64,000 bases of DNA, taken from assembly GCA_964459385.1 (NCBI GenBank), contig CAYWLG010000003.1, forward strand, positions 186,001-250,000. Reading direction: 5' to 3'. Shown one piece after another: positions 51,645 to 63,303 of the stretch. The position numbers and the translations under genes are program-made. The notes under the pieces were generated by a model. It saw nothing but the letters and a program-made list of their open reading frames with translations, searched no databases and was not told the origin of the DNA. How positions within the stretch are numbered: position 1 is the first letter of the stretch; each line of letters begins with the position of its first letter. Source of the DNA: UBA6107 sp964459385 (GTDB taxonomy: Bacteria; Chloroflexota; Anaerolineae; Anaerolineales; Anaerolineaceae).

Positions 51645-52901
51645 CTAAGGGACGATCTTCGTCATCGGCGGCAAGATCGTGTTCTTGGGGATGACCACGA
51701 TCCCATCTCTGACGACCCACCTTTCGCCGTCGAGGTCTGTTCCGCGCGGGAAGGACTTGATGATCACGTCATGCCCGATGCGCGCGTTTTTGTCGATGAT
51801 CGCACCTTCGATAGAGCAATTGGTACCAATTCCCAACTCCACATTCGGCTCACATATCAGTTCGGCGTTTTCATAATAGTCGGCGCCCATCAAGATGCTG
51901 TCTTTGATGGTGACCCCGCAACGGATCTGGCTGCGCAGGCCGATGACCGAATGAATGATCTCGGCTCGTTGAATGCAGCAGCCTTCTGCCAGCAGCGTGT
52001 TTTCGAGGCTCGAATGGGTAAGGGTTGAACCCGGTAAGAAGCGCGGATGAGAATAGATGGGGCGCTCCTGATCGAAAAAGTTAAAGGGAGGGTTGGGATC
52101 GGCCAGGGCCAGGTTGGTATCATAAAACGAACGAATCGTACCAATGTCTTCCCAGAAACCCTCAAAGTCAAAGCCGTACACATTGTGCGTATAGATCGCC
52201 GATGGAATGACCTGGCCGCCAAAATCGTCGAACGAATTGCTTTCCAAAAGATCGCACAAGGTATCCACGTTGAACAGGTAAATCCCCGTCGAAGCCAGCA
52301 GCGGTTTTTCGGGGTCATCACGGCTGATAAAATCGTTCAAAATTTTGGGGTCAGTTGGCTTTTCAGCAAAGTCGGTGATCTGCTGCCCTTTATCGCGTTT
52401 CAAGAGGCCAAAACGGCGGCCATCTTCCATTGCCGCGGGCTGAACGGCCACGGTGATATCGGCGCCTTTTTCAACATGGAACTGGAACATTTTGGAAAAA
52501 TCCATGCGGTAAAGGTGATCCCCGGCCAGAATCAAGACGTATTTCGCCCGCGTCGAACGGATCTGCAGCAACTGTTTGCGCACGGCGTCGGCCGTGCCTT
52601 GATACCAGTCGTTGCTCGAAACGGTCTGCTCGGCAGCCCAGATCTGCACCCAACCGGTGTGAAAGACATCAAAGTTATAGGTGCGGGTGATATGTTTGTG
52701 AAGCGAGATGGAATTGAATTGGGTGAGAACAGAAATACGCAGAATGCCTGAATTGATACAGTTGCTGATCGGAATGTCGATCAATCGATACTTGCCTGCC
52801 ATTGGGACTGCCGGTTTCGATCTCTGTTGGGTTAACGGGAACAACCTGGATCCCCTTCCACCACCGAGAATTATTGCAAGAATGTCCTCAAGGCCTGCCA
52901 T
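51645..52901 (-). CDS. glgC: Glucose-1-phosphate adenylyltransferase
   Basis: 418 residues. Makes ADP-glucose for glycogen synthesis. ILAIILGGGRGSRLFPLTQQ (nucleotide site), RSKPAVPMAGKYRLIDIPIS, GTADAVRKQLL, ILAGDHLYRMDF and FAEKPTDPKIL with the substrate lysine. The C-terminal beta-helix (about 290-415) carries the allosteric region. GAGGAG lies 6 bases upstream of the ATG. No other glg gene is adjacent. Confidence 0.94.
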   Translation of the reverse strand: MAGLEDILAIILGGGRGSRLFPLTQQRSKPAVPMAGKYRLIDIPISNCINSGILRISVLTQFNSISLHKHITRTYNFDVFHTGWVQIWAAEQTVSSNDWYQGTADAVRKQLLQIRSTRAKYVLILAGDHLYRMDFSKMFQFHVEKGADITVAVQPAAMEDGRRFGLLKRDKGQQITDFAEKPTDPKILNDFISRDDPEKPLLASTGIYLFNVDTLCDLLESNSFDDFGGQVIPSAIYTHNVYGFDFEGFWEDIGTIRSFYDTNLALADPNPPFNFFDQERPIYSHPRFLPGSTLTHSSLENTLLAEGCCIQRAEIIHSVIGLRSQIRCGVTIKDSILMGADYYENAELICEPNVELGIGTNCSIEGAIIDKNARIGHDVIIKSFPRGTDLDGERWVVRDGIVVIPKNTILPPMTKIVP

Positions 52902-53094
52902 TTCGATCTCCTCAGGTTAATATAATATCCCAATAATACATTTTTTTGAGACCACTTCTGCCAACGTTCACAACCCTCGACACTTCTGAATGATTCAAGT
53001 AATTCTACTAAAATCTGTTACTTTTGCAAGCCATAAGACATAAAGCAAAAATGTCAGTGTCATTGGTCACTATAGGTTTTTGCTGTTCCCTCTG

Positions 53095-53125
53095 TATAAT
53101 TGGACGTCCTAAACTTTTTAGGACG
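53095..53125 (+). promoter_or_regulatory. -10 box and 5' hairpin upstream of terC
   Basis: TATAAT (53095-53100) predicts a start near 53107. At that point a 9-bp hairpin CGTCCTAAA (53105-53113) / TTTAGGACG (53117-53125) with a 3-base loop begins the transcript. It has no T run, so it is more likely a 5' stabiliser or regulator site than a terminator. No yybP-ykoY aptamer fits in the 44-base leader. Confidence 0.55.
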
Positions 53126-53150
53126 CCATCACTCACTCATTGGAGAATAC

Positions 53151-54053
53151 ATGGACTGGACGATTCCCGTAATTATTTTGCAATTAATCTTTCTGGAGGG
53201 GGTGCTATCCATCGATAACGCCGCGGTGTTGGGCTCAATGGTCGCTCATTTGCCCGACGACCGACCGGTGCAATGGCCAAAAGCGTTCTGGCGCTTTGGC
53301 GACCGCCTGCACGCCCTTTTAGGGAACCAGCGCACGGCGGCGTTGCGCGTGGGTTTGTTGGGCGCTTATGTAGGGCGTGGTTTAATGCTGTTTTTGGCCA
53401 CCATCGTCAGCAACAACCCCTGGATCAAGGTCATCGGCGCCATTTACCTGGTGCGCCTGGCCTTTGACAACCTGGGCGAAGCCGAACCCGGCGAAGCGGA
53501 TGCGCACCAGCATCCGATCGAAAAGGTGAACTTCTGGTCCATCGTGTTGACCGTAGAACTGACCGATTTGATCTTCAGCCTCGACAATGTGGTGGCGGCC
53601 GTAGCGCTCTCGAACAAATTATGGGTGGTCATTACCGGCGTTTTCATTGGTATCTTGCTCATGCGTTTTGCGGCCGGTTGGTTCAGCTACCTGGTAGACC
53701 GCGAACCCATCCTCAAAAAGGCTGCCTATCTGCTCATCCTCAATATCGGCGTTGAGCTGCTGCTGGCCGAATTTGCCCATCTTGAGGTCAACTCGTGGGC
53801 GCGTTTTGGCATCAGCATCGGCACCATCTTGATCACGCTGGCTTACGCGCACTCCAAACTGCTGCAAAAGCTCCGCCCTGTGCTGGTCTGGATCGGCCAG
53901 GGGTTTGCCAATGTAAATGAACTGCTCGATTGGGCGCTCGAACCCATTATCGGACTGCTCAAGTTGCTGTGGCGCGGGTTCTGCTTCGTTTTCAGAATCG
54001 GCAAGAAACCGATCGATCCTTCTTCAAAAGCGGACATGGAAATTTCAGAATAA
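53151..54053 (+). CDS. TerC/Alx-family membrane protein
   Basis: 301 residues, about 9 membrane helices. Characteristic stretches: FLEGVLSIDNAAVLGSMV with the conserved Asp-Asn near the start, SIVLTVELTDLIFSLDNVVA with a second Asp-Asn pair, and helices in between. Family members export Mn2+ or affect tellurite and alkaline tolerance. The start at 53151 has GGAG 8 bases upstream; the frame reaching back to 53100 lies before the predicted transcript start. A terminator follows directly. Confidence 0.88.
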   Translation: MDWTIPVIILQLIFLEGVLSIDNAAVLGSMVAHLPDDRPVQWPKAFWRFGDRLHALLGNQRTAALRVGLLGAYVGRGLMLFLATIVSNNPWIKVIGAIYLVRLAFDNLGEAEPGEADAHQHPIEKVNFWSIVLTVELTDLIFSLDNVVAAVALSNKLWVVITGVFIGILLMRFAAGWFSYLVDREPILKKAAYLLILNIGVELLLAEFAHLEVNSWARFGISIGTILITLAYAHSKLLQKLRPVLVWIGQGFANVNELLDWALEPIIGLLKLLWRGFCFVFRIGKKPIDPSSKADMEISE

Positions 54054-54057
54054 ACGA

Positions 54058-54089
54058 ATCGCCGGGACCTACATCCCGGCGATTTTTTT
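54058..54089 (+). terminator. Terminator of terC
   Basis: ATCGCCGGG (54058-54066) pairs with CCCGGCGAT (54075-54083), followed by seven T. Confidence 0.9.
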
Positions 54090-54108
54090 GTATCTCTTTT
54101 AGGGCGGC

Positions 54109-54753
54109 TTAACTTGGATAAGTCAGCCTTGGGGTGGGGCGGCGCCGAAAGACAAAGGTCAATAAAAGCCCGGCAATAAAGCCGCCGATGTGGGCCATAT
54201 AGGCCACGCCATCAGTTGCGGTCGAGCCCGCCTGACTGAACAACTGCAGCAAGAACCAGAAACCGATCACAAGGATGGCCGGCATGGGGATGACGAAGTT
54301 CAGCAGCAGCACACGCACACGCTGGCGCGGGAAGAGCACCAGATAAGAGGCCAGTACACCGGCAATTGCGCCTGAGGCGCCCAAATTGGCCACCTCAGAA
54401 GCCGGATCAGTCGACATTTGGGCGAAGGTCGCCACCACCCCGCACAGCAAATAAAAGATCAGGAATCTGCCATGACCCATTTGGTCTTCAACGTTATCGC
54501 CGAAGATGAAAAGATAGAGCATGTTGCCGAGAATGTGCATCCAGCCAGCGTGCATGAACATGGAGGTGAAAATGGTGATCCATTCTACGGAGGGATTGTT
54601 CACAAAATAAGCCGGCACGAATGACCAGCGATAGATGAAGTTATCCCCGCCGGCCAGTTCCACCAGAAACACCAACACGTTGGCCAGGATCAATAAATAG
54701 GTTACCACCGGCACGGTGCGGCGGGCTGAATTATCGTCACCAATAGGAAGCAT
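54109..54753 (-). CDS. Rhomboid-family intramembrane serine protease
   Basis: 214 residues, six or seven membrane helices. The catalytic serine is in NLGASGAIAGVLASYL (GASG), the catalytic histidine in AHIGGFIAGLL, and the L1 loop carries HAGWMHILGNMLYLFIFGDN with the family's H..GN pattern. Cleaves transmembrane helices of partner proteins. The start at 54753 has GAGGAG 8 bases upstream; the longer frame to 54810 has no ribosome site. Confidence 0.92.
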   Translation of the reverse strand: MLPIGDDNSARRTVPVVTYLLILANVLVFLVELAGGDNFIYRWSFVPAYFVNNPSVEWITIFTSMFMHAGWMHILGNMLYLFIFGDNVEDQMGHGRFLIFYLLCGVVATFAQMSTDPASEVANLGASGAIAGVLASYLVLFPRQRVRVLLLNFVIPMPAILVIGFWFLLQLFSQAGSTATDGVAYMAHIGGFIAGLLLTFVFRRRPTPRLTYPS

Positions 54754-55007
54754 GCGTTTCTCCTCAATCGAATATACTGCATTATACAAAAAAAGCTGAC
54801 TGTGGGGCACTTTTTGCTGCTTGCTTTTGCGCCAGGGTCATTTTTCAAGCTGATAAATGACATAAGTTAAACTCACCAAACGATTCACATTTTAGAAGAG
54901 TTATGGTAAATTAAAAAAGTTGTATATCAACTAGAAAGAGTGTTTGTTGAGTAGTAAAGCATCGGTAAATGTAAGCAGAATAGTTGCAAGGGTGCGCCCG
55001 TAAAGGC

Positions 55008-55187
55008 TTGACACCAGTTATTTACTTTAACTGATCAACCACGGGCGTTCTCACTTGCCCGTGGTTTGCATTTAAATGCCAAACGCTGTCTCACGACTTG
55101 CATGAACCGAAACAAGTTCAATAACTGTCTTGATTGACCGTATCGCACACTGCAACCGGCCACGGGTAATTCCGTGGCCGGTTTTTT
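55008..55187 (+). promoter_or_regulatory. Attenuator-like leader of the RNHCP gene
   Basis: TTGACA at 55008-55013 may be a -35 box. The leader then holds hairpin 1, AACCACGGGC (55037-55046)/GCCCGTGGTT (55057-55066), and hairpin 2, a terminator ACCGGCCACGG (55155-55165)/CCGTGGCCGGT (55172-55182) with a T run. CCCGTGG of hairpin 1 can also pair with CCACGGG in hairpin 2 (55160-55166), so the two exclude each other: hairpin 1 allows termination, the long-range pairing prevents it. The gap 54754-55205 holds no gene otherwise; 54811-55007 shows nothing recognisable. Confidence 0.6.
55155..55187 (+). terminator. Terminator in the RNHCP leader
   Basis: An 11-bp perfect stem (55155-55165 with 55172-55182) followed by TTTTT to 55187. 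It lies 19 bases before the ATG, so it must be bypassed for the gene downstream to be expressed. Confidence 0.85.
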
Positions 55188-55205
55188 ATTTCTGCTGAGG
55201 TACCC

Positions 55206-55841
55206 ATGCGTAACAAGAAGAATAACTGGCGGTCCAATTCTATGAGTTTGGAGGCTTTTGATGAAACAAAGTTTGAAAAGGTGCATTCTGCCAGGCATGA
55301 CAAACATGTCAAAACAGCGCGCAAAAACCCACACCAAGAAGAACAGTTCCGCTGCCAGAATTGCGGGCTGCTGGTCAGCACCGATCCTGAACTGGCTGGT
55401 GTGAACAACCGCAACCACTGCCCAAACTGTCTGTGGTCAAAACACGTAGACCTGAACAAGGCCGGTGATCGCAAAGCCACCTGTCAGGCTCGCATGCAGC
55501 CAGTGGGGTTGACGGTGAAGCAGACCCACAAGAAGTTTGCTTCAGCGGTTGGGGAACTGATGCTCATTCATCGCTGTACGGCTTGCGGCAAGCTCTCGAT
55601 CAACCGCATCGCCGCGGACGATTCTGCCGGGCAGCTCTACCGGCTCTACCGCACCTCTTTTAAGATGGAAGTGCCGTTACGTCGGCGTTTGGATGAACAG
55701 GGTATTCGCCCGCTTGAAGCTGCCGATCTGACCACCGTTTTCAGCCAACTGTTTGGCTGGCAATCCATTTTGGATGAATTCCAATCGCAGCCGCATCTTT
55801 TGATGCAAGAGCTGGACGAGCAGTTCATGCGGGTGGAGTAG
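55206..55841 (+). CDS. RNHCP-domain zinc-ribbon protein
   Basis: 211 residues. The N-terminal half is basic; a zinc ribbon follows at about 55-85: FRCQNCGLLVS, and NNRNHCPNCLWSKHVD, the RNHCPNC signature. A second CxxC knuckle is in HRCTACGKLSINRIAADD (about 130). The C-terminal 70 residues are helical and acidic. The RNHCP family has no established function; related zinc-ribbon proteins act on RNA or ribosomes (general statement). Expression seems controlled by the mutually exclusive hairpins upstream. GAGG lies 7 bases before the ATG. Confidence 0.75.
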   Translation: MRNKKNNWRSNSMSLEAFDETKFEKVHSARHDKHVKTARKNPHQEEQFRCQNCGLLVSTDPELAGVNNRNHCPNCLWSKHVDLNKAGDRKATCQARMQPVGLTVKQTHKKFASAVGELMLIHRCTACGKLSINRIAADDSAGQLYRLYRTSFKMEVPLRRRLDEQGIRPLEAADLTTVFSQLFGWQSILDEFQSQPHLLMQELDEQFMRVE

Positions 55842-55900
55842 ACGCTCAGGCCGTGGAAAAATTTCACGGCCTGAGATTTTATTGCCTGTTGATGAAAACA

Positions 55901-57013
55901 TTAGTTGAATAAAACGCACTCACATTTATAGAAGATCCACCCCGGGCCAAGAGCAGCGCACCCACCCGGCGGCTCCACACAACTGTTGCCGGGTTGTTGT
56001 TGGGGCCGGGGGGTAGGTGTGGGCAACGGGGTAGCCGTTGGCACCACGAAATCACAAATGTTGACCAGCATGTGAGAGGGTTTGGCGTTGAAGATCCAGC
56101 CGCAGGTGTTATCCACCTGCCAGAGGTCGGCTTCGCTCTGGCTGTCCACCATTTCGATCATCTGCGGGCCGACCTTGCCCTGTCCACTCCAGGCCCACCA
56201 GGCGAACACCTGATTCTTGGGCAGCAATGACGGCTTGAAGGCGAATTCAACTGTGGCACCTGCTGCCGGATCGATGCGTGCCCAGGCCAGATCAGGGTCA
56301 TCTCCTTTGCCCGAATCAAAGAGCAAGGTTTCGTAGCCATCCCCGGCCTGTCCATCGGGAGAATGCGCTTTGCTGCCACCCACATCGCCATTAGCGTCTT
56401 TCCAAACCTGCACGCCATTGGTGGTCCATTCGCTGGACTTCAAACCGCTGGCGAGCACAAGGATATCGCCGCGCGAATCGAGGTTTAGGTCCAGTTCCAA
56501 GCCGACCAGCATGTCTTGCGGAACCTTGCCGGCGGCGTCTTTGTAGAATTGAACATTGGCGAACATCCAGGCCTGGTTGGTGCCCATGCTGGCTGAGACA
56601 ATATCCAGCCAGGGGAAGTAACTGCCATTCACAAAATCCACCGGCCGTTCCAGCTTGTCTTTTGACCAGTCATCGCAGCTGACGGCCACCAGGGTGGTCG
56701 CGCCCAGAGCTGCCCGTTCGCCGGTGTTGCAATCGCTTGTTTTCTGGTCGCGCGTATATACCGGCTCTGCCGGCATCATCTCGTGGTTGATGACCGCTTC
56801 TTCAGTCGGCGCAGGGGCCTCTGTGGTCTCGGCGGCCGGGGCGTTGGCTGCCTCGACAGTCGGAACGGTGGTTTCGAGTGCGGGGGACTCTGTTTCGATT
56901 TCGACTGCCTGTGTCGCAGGAGCAGAGGTCGAATTTGCCTTGCCCAGGGCCGAACAACCCGTCAACAGGATGATCAAAATGACAATTCCGCTCGTTAAGT
57001 AAACTCTTTTCAT
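55901..57013 (-). CDS. Secreted lipoprotein with Thr/Ala/Glu linker
   Basis: 370 residues. Lipobox ILLTGC after a hydrophobic stretch (LTSGIVILIILLTGC); then a long Ala/Thr/Glu/Pro linker to about residue 80. The central domain (about 90-320) is beta-rich: LDLNLDSRGDILVLASGLKS, WKDANGDVGGSK, and WARIDPAAGATVEFAFKPS, which looks like an extracellular carbohydrate- or ligand-binding module. A PTPTPRPQQQ linker leads to a short Cys-rich tail ending in YKCECVLFN. Family not recognised. AAAGGAG precedes the ATG. Confidence 0.7.
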   Translation of the reverse strand: MKRVYLTSGIVILIILLTGCSALGKANSTSAPATQAVEIETESPALETTVPTVEAANAPAAETTEAPAPTEEAVINHEMMPAEPVYTRDQKTSDCNTGERAALGATTLVAVSCDDWSKDKLERPVDFVNGSYFPWLDIVSASMGTNQAWMFANVQFYKDAAGKVPQDMLVGLELDLNLDSRGDILVLASGLKSSEWTTNGVQVWKDANGDVGGSKAHSPDGQAGDGYETLLFDSGKGDDPDLAWARIDPAAGATVEFAFKPSLLPKNQVFAWWAWSGQGKVGPQMIEMVDSQSEADLWQVDNTCGWIFNAKPSHMLVNICDFVVPTATPLPTPTPRPQQQPGNSCVEPPGGCAALGPGWIFYKCECVLFN

Positions 57014-57029
57014 ACAGTTCTCCTTTGGG

Positions 57030-57251
57030 TTACTTTGAATTTCGTGCTTGCTTTTTGCTCATAATTTGTGTTAAATAGTTGATAAACGCATCAAAGTTTT
57101 GAAAAATCTTTAGCTCGCGTGTAGATGGATCTTCAAGCGAAATTTGCCATTGGCTATTTCCCTTGATTTGCGTTTGCCACATGCGCAGGAGAAATGAAAC
57201 AGACTCTCTGCGATGGAACAATGAAACTTCGTCACCGCTTGGCTCGTTCAT
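57030..57251 (-). CDS. Small conserved-looking protein divergent from the SARP-like regulator
   Basis: 73 residues. The pattern SVSFLLRMWQTQI ... WQISLEDPSTREL ... FQNFDAFINYLTQIM resembles small Chloroflexota proteins with F-x-x-R-x-W and a closing aromatic/acid helix (memory-based). A plausible promoter lies on the minus strand: TTGACG at 57292-57287, 17 bases, TTATAC at 57269-57264, with the start about 6 bases before the ATG. It is encoded divergently from the large regulator and its 5' end is close to it, which suggests co-regulation. Function unknown. Confidence 0.55.
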   Translation of the reverse strand: MNEPSGDEVSLFHRRESVSFLLRMWQTQIKGNSQWQISLEDPSTRELKIFQNFDAFINYLTQIMSKKQARNSK

Positions 57252-57263
57252 CTCACCTTCATC

Positions 57264-57292
57264 GTATAAAATCAGCGTCAAAGAAACGTCAA
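57264..57292 (-). promoter_or_regulatory. Promoter of the small divergent gene
   Basis: On the minus strand TTGACG (57292-57287), 17-base spacer, TTATAC (57269-57264). The predicted start lies about 6 bases upstream of the ATG at 57251, so the leader is almost absent. Confidence 0.6.
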
Positions 57293-57303
57293 AGCGCTCG
57301 AGA

Positions 57304-60300
57304 ATGGATATGAAAGAACCAGCGAAAACATTAGATGTTATTCAGGCAAAGTTTTTGGGTGACTTCGAGATCAGGGTTTCGGATCAGGTAGTTTCTGGCC
57401 TCTCCACGCTGAAATCCAAAGCCTTGCTTGCCTATCTGCTAATGGAAGGGCAAAAGCCGCAGCCCCGCGCTGTGCTGGCGGCCACTTTTTGGCCCGACGT
57501 GCCCGAACAGACCGCTTTGCACAATCTGCGTCAGGCGCTCGTGCTCATCAACAAAGCCTTCGTCTCATTCAATATGGGGAGTGAGCTTTTTGAATCCAAC
57601 CGTGATTCGATCACGCTGCATCCCCAAGTGGCTCTCTCCGTTGATGCGCTGGATTTCACCGCTCAAATGCAGGAACTCTTCAAATACATGGATGGGCCTC
57701 CCGAACGTGGCTATCCCATTCAGCGCCTGGGCCGGGTATTGCGCCTCTTTCGCGGCGAATTTTTGCCTTTTTTTTCGCTGCCAGACGCCGACCCGTTTGA
57801 AGACTGGCTGGCCATGAGGCGCGAATCGATCACCCGATTGGCCTTGCACGGATTCGCCTGGCAACTGCAATATCACGAAAACAGAGGGGAATGGAACGCG
57901 GCTTACGGCTTAACTCAAAATTTGATCAAACTCGCCCCCTGGGATGAACAGGTGCACTACCGGGCCATTCGCTGCCTGCTAGAACTTTCACAGAGCAGCG
58001 CCGCAGCCTCTCACTATCAAAATGCCGTACATTATTTTCAAAAAGAATTGGATGTCGAGCCCGGTTCCAGCCTGGATGCTGCCAAGCACTTGATCGACGA
58101 TTTTCAGGCTGGCAAAAGACCTCAAACAGCCAAACCCTTTCCGACACCTGACCTGCCCCATTTTGCCACCCCCTTTATCGGCCGCAGCCGCGAGATCGAA
58201 GTGCTCGAAAGCTGGATGGCCGACCCGCACTGCAACCTGATCACCATCACCGGCCCGGGCGGCAGCGGCAAAACTCGCCTGGCAGTGCAAATGGCCGAAC
58301 AGCAAAATTCACTTTTTAAAGACGGCGTTCACTTTGCCTCACTGGCCAACTGTCAAACCAGGCAGCAGATCGCGGCCAGCGTTTTTCGCTCACTGGGCAT
58401 GCTCTTCGAGCGCGGCAATGATGCTTTTGAAGAACTGCTTGAATGGTCGCTCAATCGCAAGGCGCTGTTGGTACTGGATAATGTGGATAACACCTCAGAA
58501 GCGGCTGATTTTGCAACCCGCCTGAGCGAGCATGCCCCGCAACTGATTCTGCTTTTTACTGCCTACAGCCGCCTGAATCTGATCGGCGAGAAGGTGTTCG
58601 CTCTCGAGGGATTACCACTGCAAAAAGGCCCCCTCGAAGATGGCCCGGCCGAAGCCGTGCAGTTGTATCTTTCGCACTTGCAGGCAGAGAGCCTGCCCGA
58701 ATTTCATTCCCCCTCTTTTCTGGCAGATGTGAACCAGATTTGCGATCTGGTGGACGGTATGCCGCTGGCCATTGCCCTGGCTGCCGGGCAAACCCGCTGC
58801 ATGCCGGCAAACGAACTGCTGGCAGAGATCCGCCGCAATTTGGATGTTCTGCGCTCACAATCGGCCAATTACCCCGAACGGCACCGCAGCATTCAGGCTT
58901 CATTTGAGAATGCCTGGAACCATCTTTCAACAGACCGGCAGAAATTTCTGGCCTTGCTGACCGCTTTTCAAACCCCTTTCACGGCCAAGGCCGCTGAGAC
59001 CGTCTTCGCGATCAGTTCGATCGATCTGCGCGACCTGGCCGGAGAGTCGCTGCTCACCTGGGACGCCAGCGAGCGATATCGCTTTCATCGCACCATTTGG
59101 CAGTACGCGCGCGAAAAATCGCAATTCAGTGAAGAAGAAAAAAAGGTTTATCGCCAGAAGTATGCCGAGTGGTTTTTTGCGAAACTGGCAGTTTTTCTCA
59201 CCAATCAAGACCTGGATCATTTGGCCGATAATATGAAAGAGATCGAAGGAGAACTGGCCGACAGCATGCAGGCATTGCACTGGTTCATCCAGTCACAGGC
59301 CTGGGCTGAAGTAAAGACAATGATCCATGCCCTCTTCCGCTATTTTGAAGGTCGCGGCTTGTTCCTGGCCGGCAGCGATCTTTTTAAGGAGATGGCTGAA
59401 GCCTGCGCCCAACAGCAAGGCGGGCTGGAATGTCAGGTGATGGCCTCCTCCAGGGCAGCGCTGCTTTCTCTGCGCATTCAGCAATATAAGCAGGCCGCCG
59501 AGTGGATCGATTTCGCCTATGCAAGGGCCAGAGAAAATGAGTGGCATGAAGAAACTGCCTTCTGCCTGAACGTGCTGGCCTCGCAGGCCCTGGCCGCCAG
59601 CGGTTCTCACGAGGCAGAACGGTTTGCCACCGAAGCGCTGGACATCGCCGAGCGTTTTGAGATCGAAGAAGAGATCGCGCATGCGCTCTACAACCTGGGG
59701 TTCGCGCGCATCAATAAAGGCGAAGTGTCCCGAGCCTTTGAAGATCTGACCCGCTGCCGCCAGTTATGCCTGGTGCTTAAGAACTGGCGTAAGCTCTCGA
59801 AGGTGCTCAACTCGCTGGCAGATATTGCCTGTTACCGTTCCGATTTGGATCTGGCCATTGATTACTACACCCAGGCCCTGACCATTGCCCAGGGGATGGG
59901 AAATCAATATTCAGAAGCCTTGATCGCCAACAACATCGGTACGGTTTACATGGTGTTGAATGAGCATACCCCGGCAAAAGAATACCTGAACAAAAGCATT
60001 GAGCTGTGCCAGTTGGTGTTTGATCGCGAAGGGGAGGCCGTGGCCCTTGCCAACCTGGGCGAGATCGCTCTCAAAGACGGCGACCTGAGCGAAAGTATCC
60101 ACTATTGTCAGCGCTCACTTGAGATCAGCGAGAAGGCCGAATCCAACTGGGGAGAAATGTCAGCGCGGGTGATCCTGGCGCAGGCCTACATCAAGCGCAA
60201 CGAGATCGAGAAAGCCCGCCGTGAGATCGCGCCCTTGATGAAATTGTCGCTTGAAACCGAAAGCCTTAACTTCTTCTACCGCGGGCTGGTCGAAGCCGCC

Positions 60301-60498
60301 CGGCTGTTGATCGCCACCCACAAGACGGAGGGACTGGCTGCCATTCTTGTTGAAGCCATGAAATCTGAAGGCATGGAAGACCTCACCCGCAGTGACGCAC
60401 AAAGCCTGCTCGAAACGCTTCAACCCGAGGCCTCACCCGAAGACGAATTCAGCAGCGAATACATCCTTGCATTTATTTTGGAACGCGTAAACAACTGA
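57304..60498 (+). CDS. SARP-like regulator: winged helix, BTAD, NB-ARC ATPase, TPR
   Basis: 1064 residues from the ATG at 57304 (57310 is an alternative); the longer open frame upstream overlaps the divergent small gene. Order: an OmpR/SARP-type winged helix (about 10-95; AKFLGDFEIRVSDQVV, STLKSKALLAYLLMEGQ), a bacterial transcriptional activator (BTAD) TPR-like domain (about 100-255; FEDWLAMRRESITRLALHGF), an NB-ARC/STAND NTPase (Walker A TGPGGSGKTRLAV at about 315; LLVLDNVD is Walker B), and some 10 C-terminal TPR-like repeats (about 700-1020). STAND proteins of this build act as ligand-gated signalling ATPases; target genes are not known. Confidence 0.85.
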   Translation: MDMKEPAKTLDVIQAKFLGDFEIRVSDQVVSGLSTLKSKALLAYLLMEGQKPQPRAVLAATFWPDVPEQTALHNLRQALVLINKAFVSFNMGSELFESNRDSITLHPQVALSVDALDFTAQMQELFKYMDGPPERGYPIQRLGRVLRLFRGEFLPFFSLPDADPFEDWLAMRRESITRLALHGFAWQLQYHENRGEWNAAYGLTQNLIKLAPWDEQVHYRAIRCLLELSQSSAAASHYQNAVHYFQKELDVEPGSSLDAAKHLIDDFQAGKRPQTAKPFPTPDLPHFATPFIGRSREIEVLESWMADPHCNLITITGPGGSGKTRLAVQMAEQQNSLFKDGVHFASLANCQTRQQIAASVFRSLGMLFERGNDAFEELLEWSLNRKALLVLDNVDNTSEAADFATRLSEHAPQLILLFTAYSRLNLIGEKVFALEGLPLQKGPLEDGPAEAVQLYLSHLQAESLPEFHSPSFLADVNQICDLVDGMPLAIALAAGQTRCMPANELLAEIRRNLDVLRSQSANYPERHRSIQASFENAWNHLSTDRQKFLALLTAFQTPFTAKAAETVFAISSIDLRDLAGESLLTWDASERYRFHRTIWQYAREKSQFSEEEKKVYRQKYAEWFFAKLAVFLTNQDLDHLADNMKEIEGELADSMQALHWFIQSQAWAEVKTMIHALFRYFEGRGLFLAGSDLFKEMAEACAQQQGGLECQVMASSRAALLSLRIQQYKQAAEWIDFAYARARENEWHEETAFCLNVLASQALAASGSHEAERFATEALDIAERFEIEEEIAHALYNLGFARINKGEVSRAFEDLTRCRQLCLVLKNWRKLSKVLNSLADIACYRSDLDLAIDYYTQALTIAQGMGNQYSEALIANNIGTVYMVLNEHTPAKEYLNKSIELCQLVFDREGEAVALANLGEIALKDGDLSESIHYCQRSLEISEKAESNWGEMSARVILAQAYIKRNEIEKARREIAPLMKLSLETESLNFFYRGLVEAARLLIATHKTEGLAAILVEAMKSEGMEDLTRSDAQSLLETLQPEASPEDEFSSEYILAFILERVNN

Positions 60499-60507
60499 AT
60501 TCCCCCG

Positions 60508-60546
60508 TTAAAAAATCAGGGCGTATCGCTTGGATACGCCCTGATT
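60508..60546. terminator. Bidirectional terminator between the regulator and clpC
   Basis: AATCAGGGCGTATC (60514-60527) pairs with GATACGCCCTGATT (60533-60546). The plus-strand A run (60508-60515) gives clpC a T run on the minus strand. Confidence 0.85.
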
Positions 60547-60556
60547 CGTTCGTTTA

Positions 60557-63070
<2,514 letters not shown>

Positions 63071-63303
63071 GGAGTAATCCTCCTGAACCGCATACGCTCT
63101 TTACAGATAAAAGAACGGGTAAATATTAAGGATGGGGCCAGGCCCCGCAACGATACAGACCAATTCGGTCAGATTTAAATCGATTGTACCAGTTTTTAAA
63201 TGGAATTTCCTCTTTGTAAAGGCCCAAAAGGGAATATCTATCAAATATTTATAAAATATTAATAAACCCCGCGGGGGCCGATAACGCCCCTTAGGTAGGC
63301 CTC

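Noticed and set aside
63130..63180. CtsR or CIRCE operator upstream of clpC
   Set aside because: Only a weak GACC-N5-GGTC palindrome (63158-63170) and a GGGGCC/GGCCCC palindrome are seen; neither matches the CtsR heptad repeat or CIRCE.
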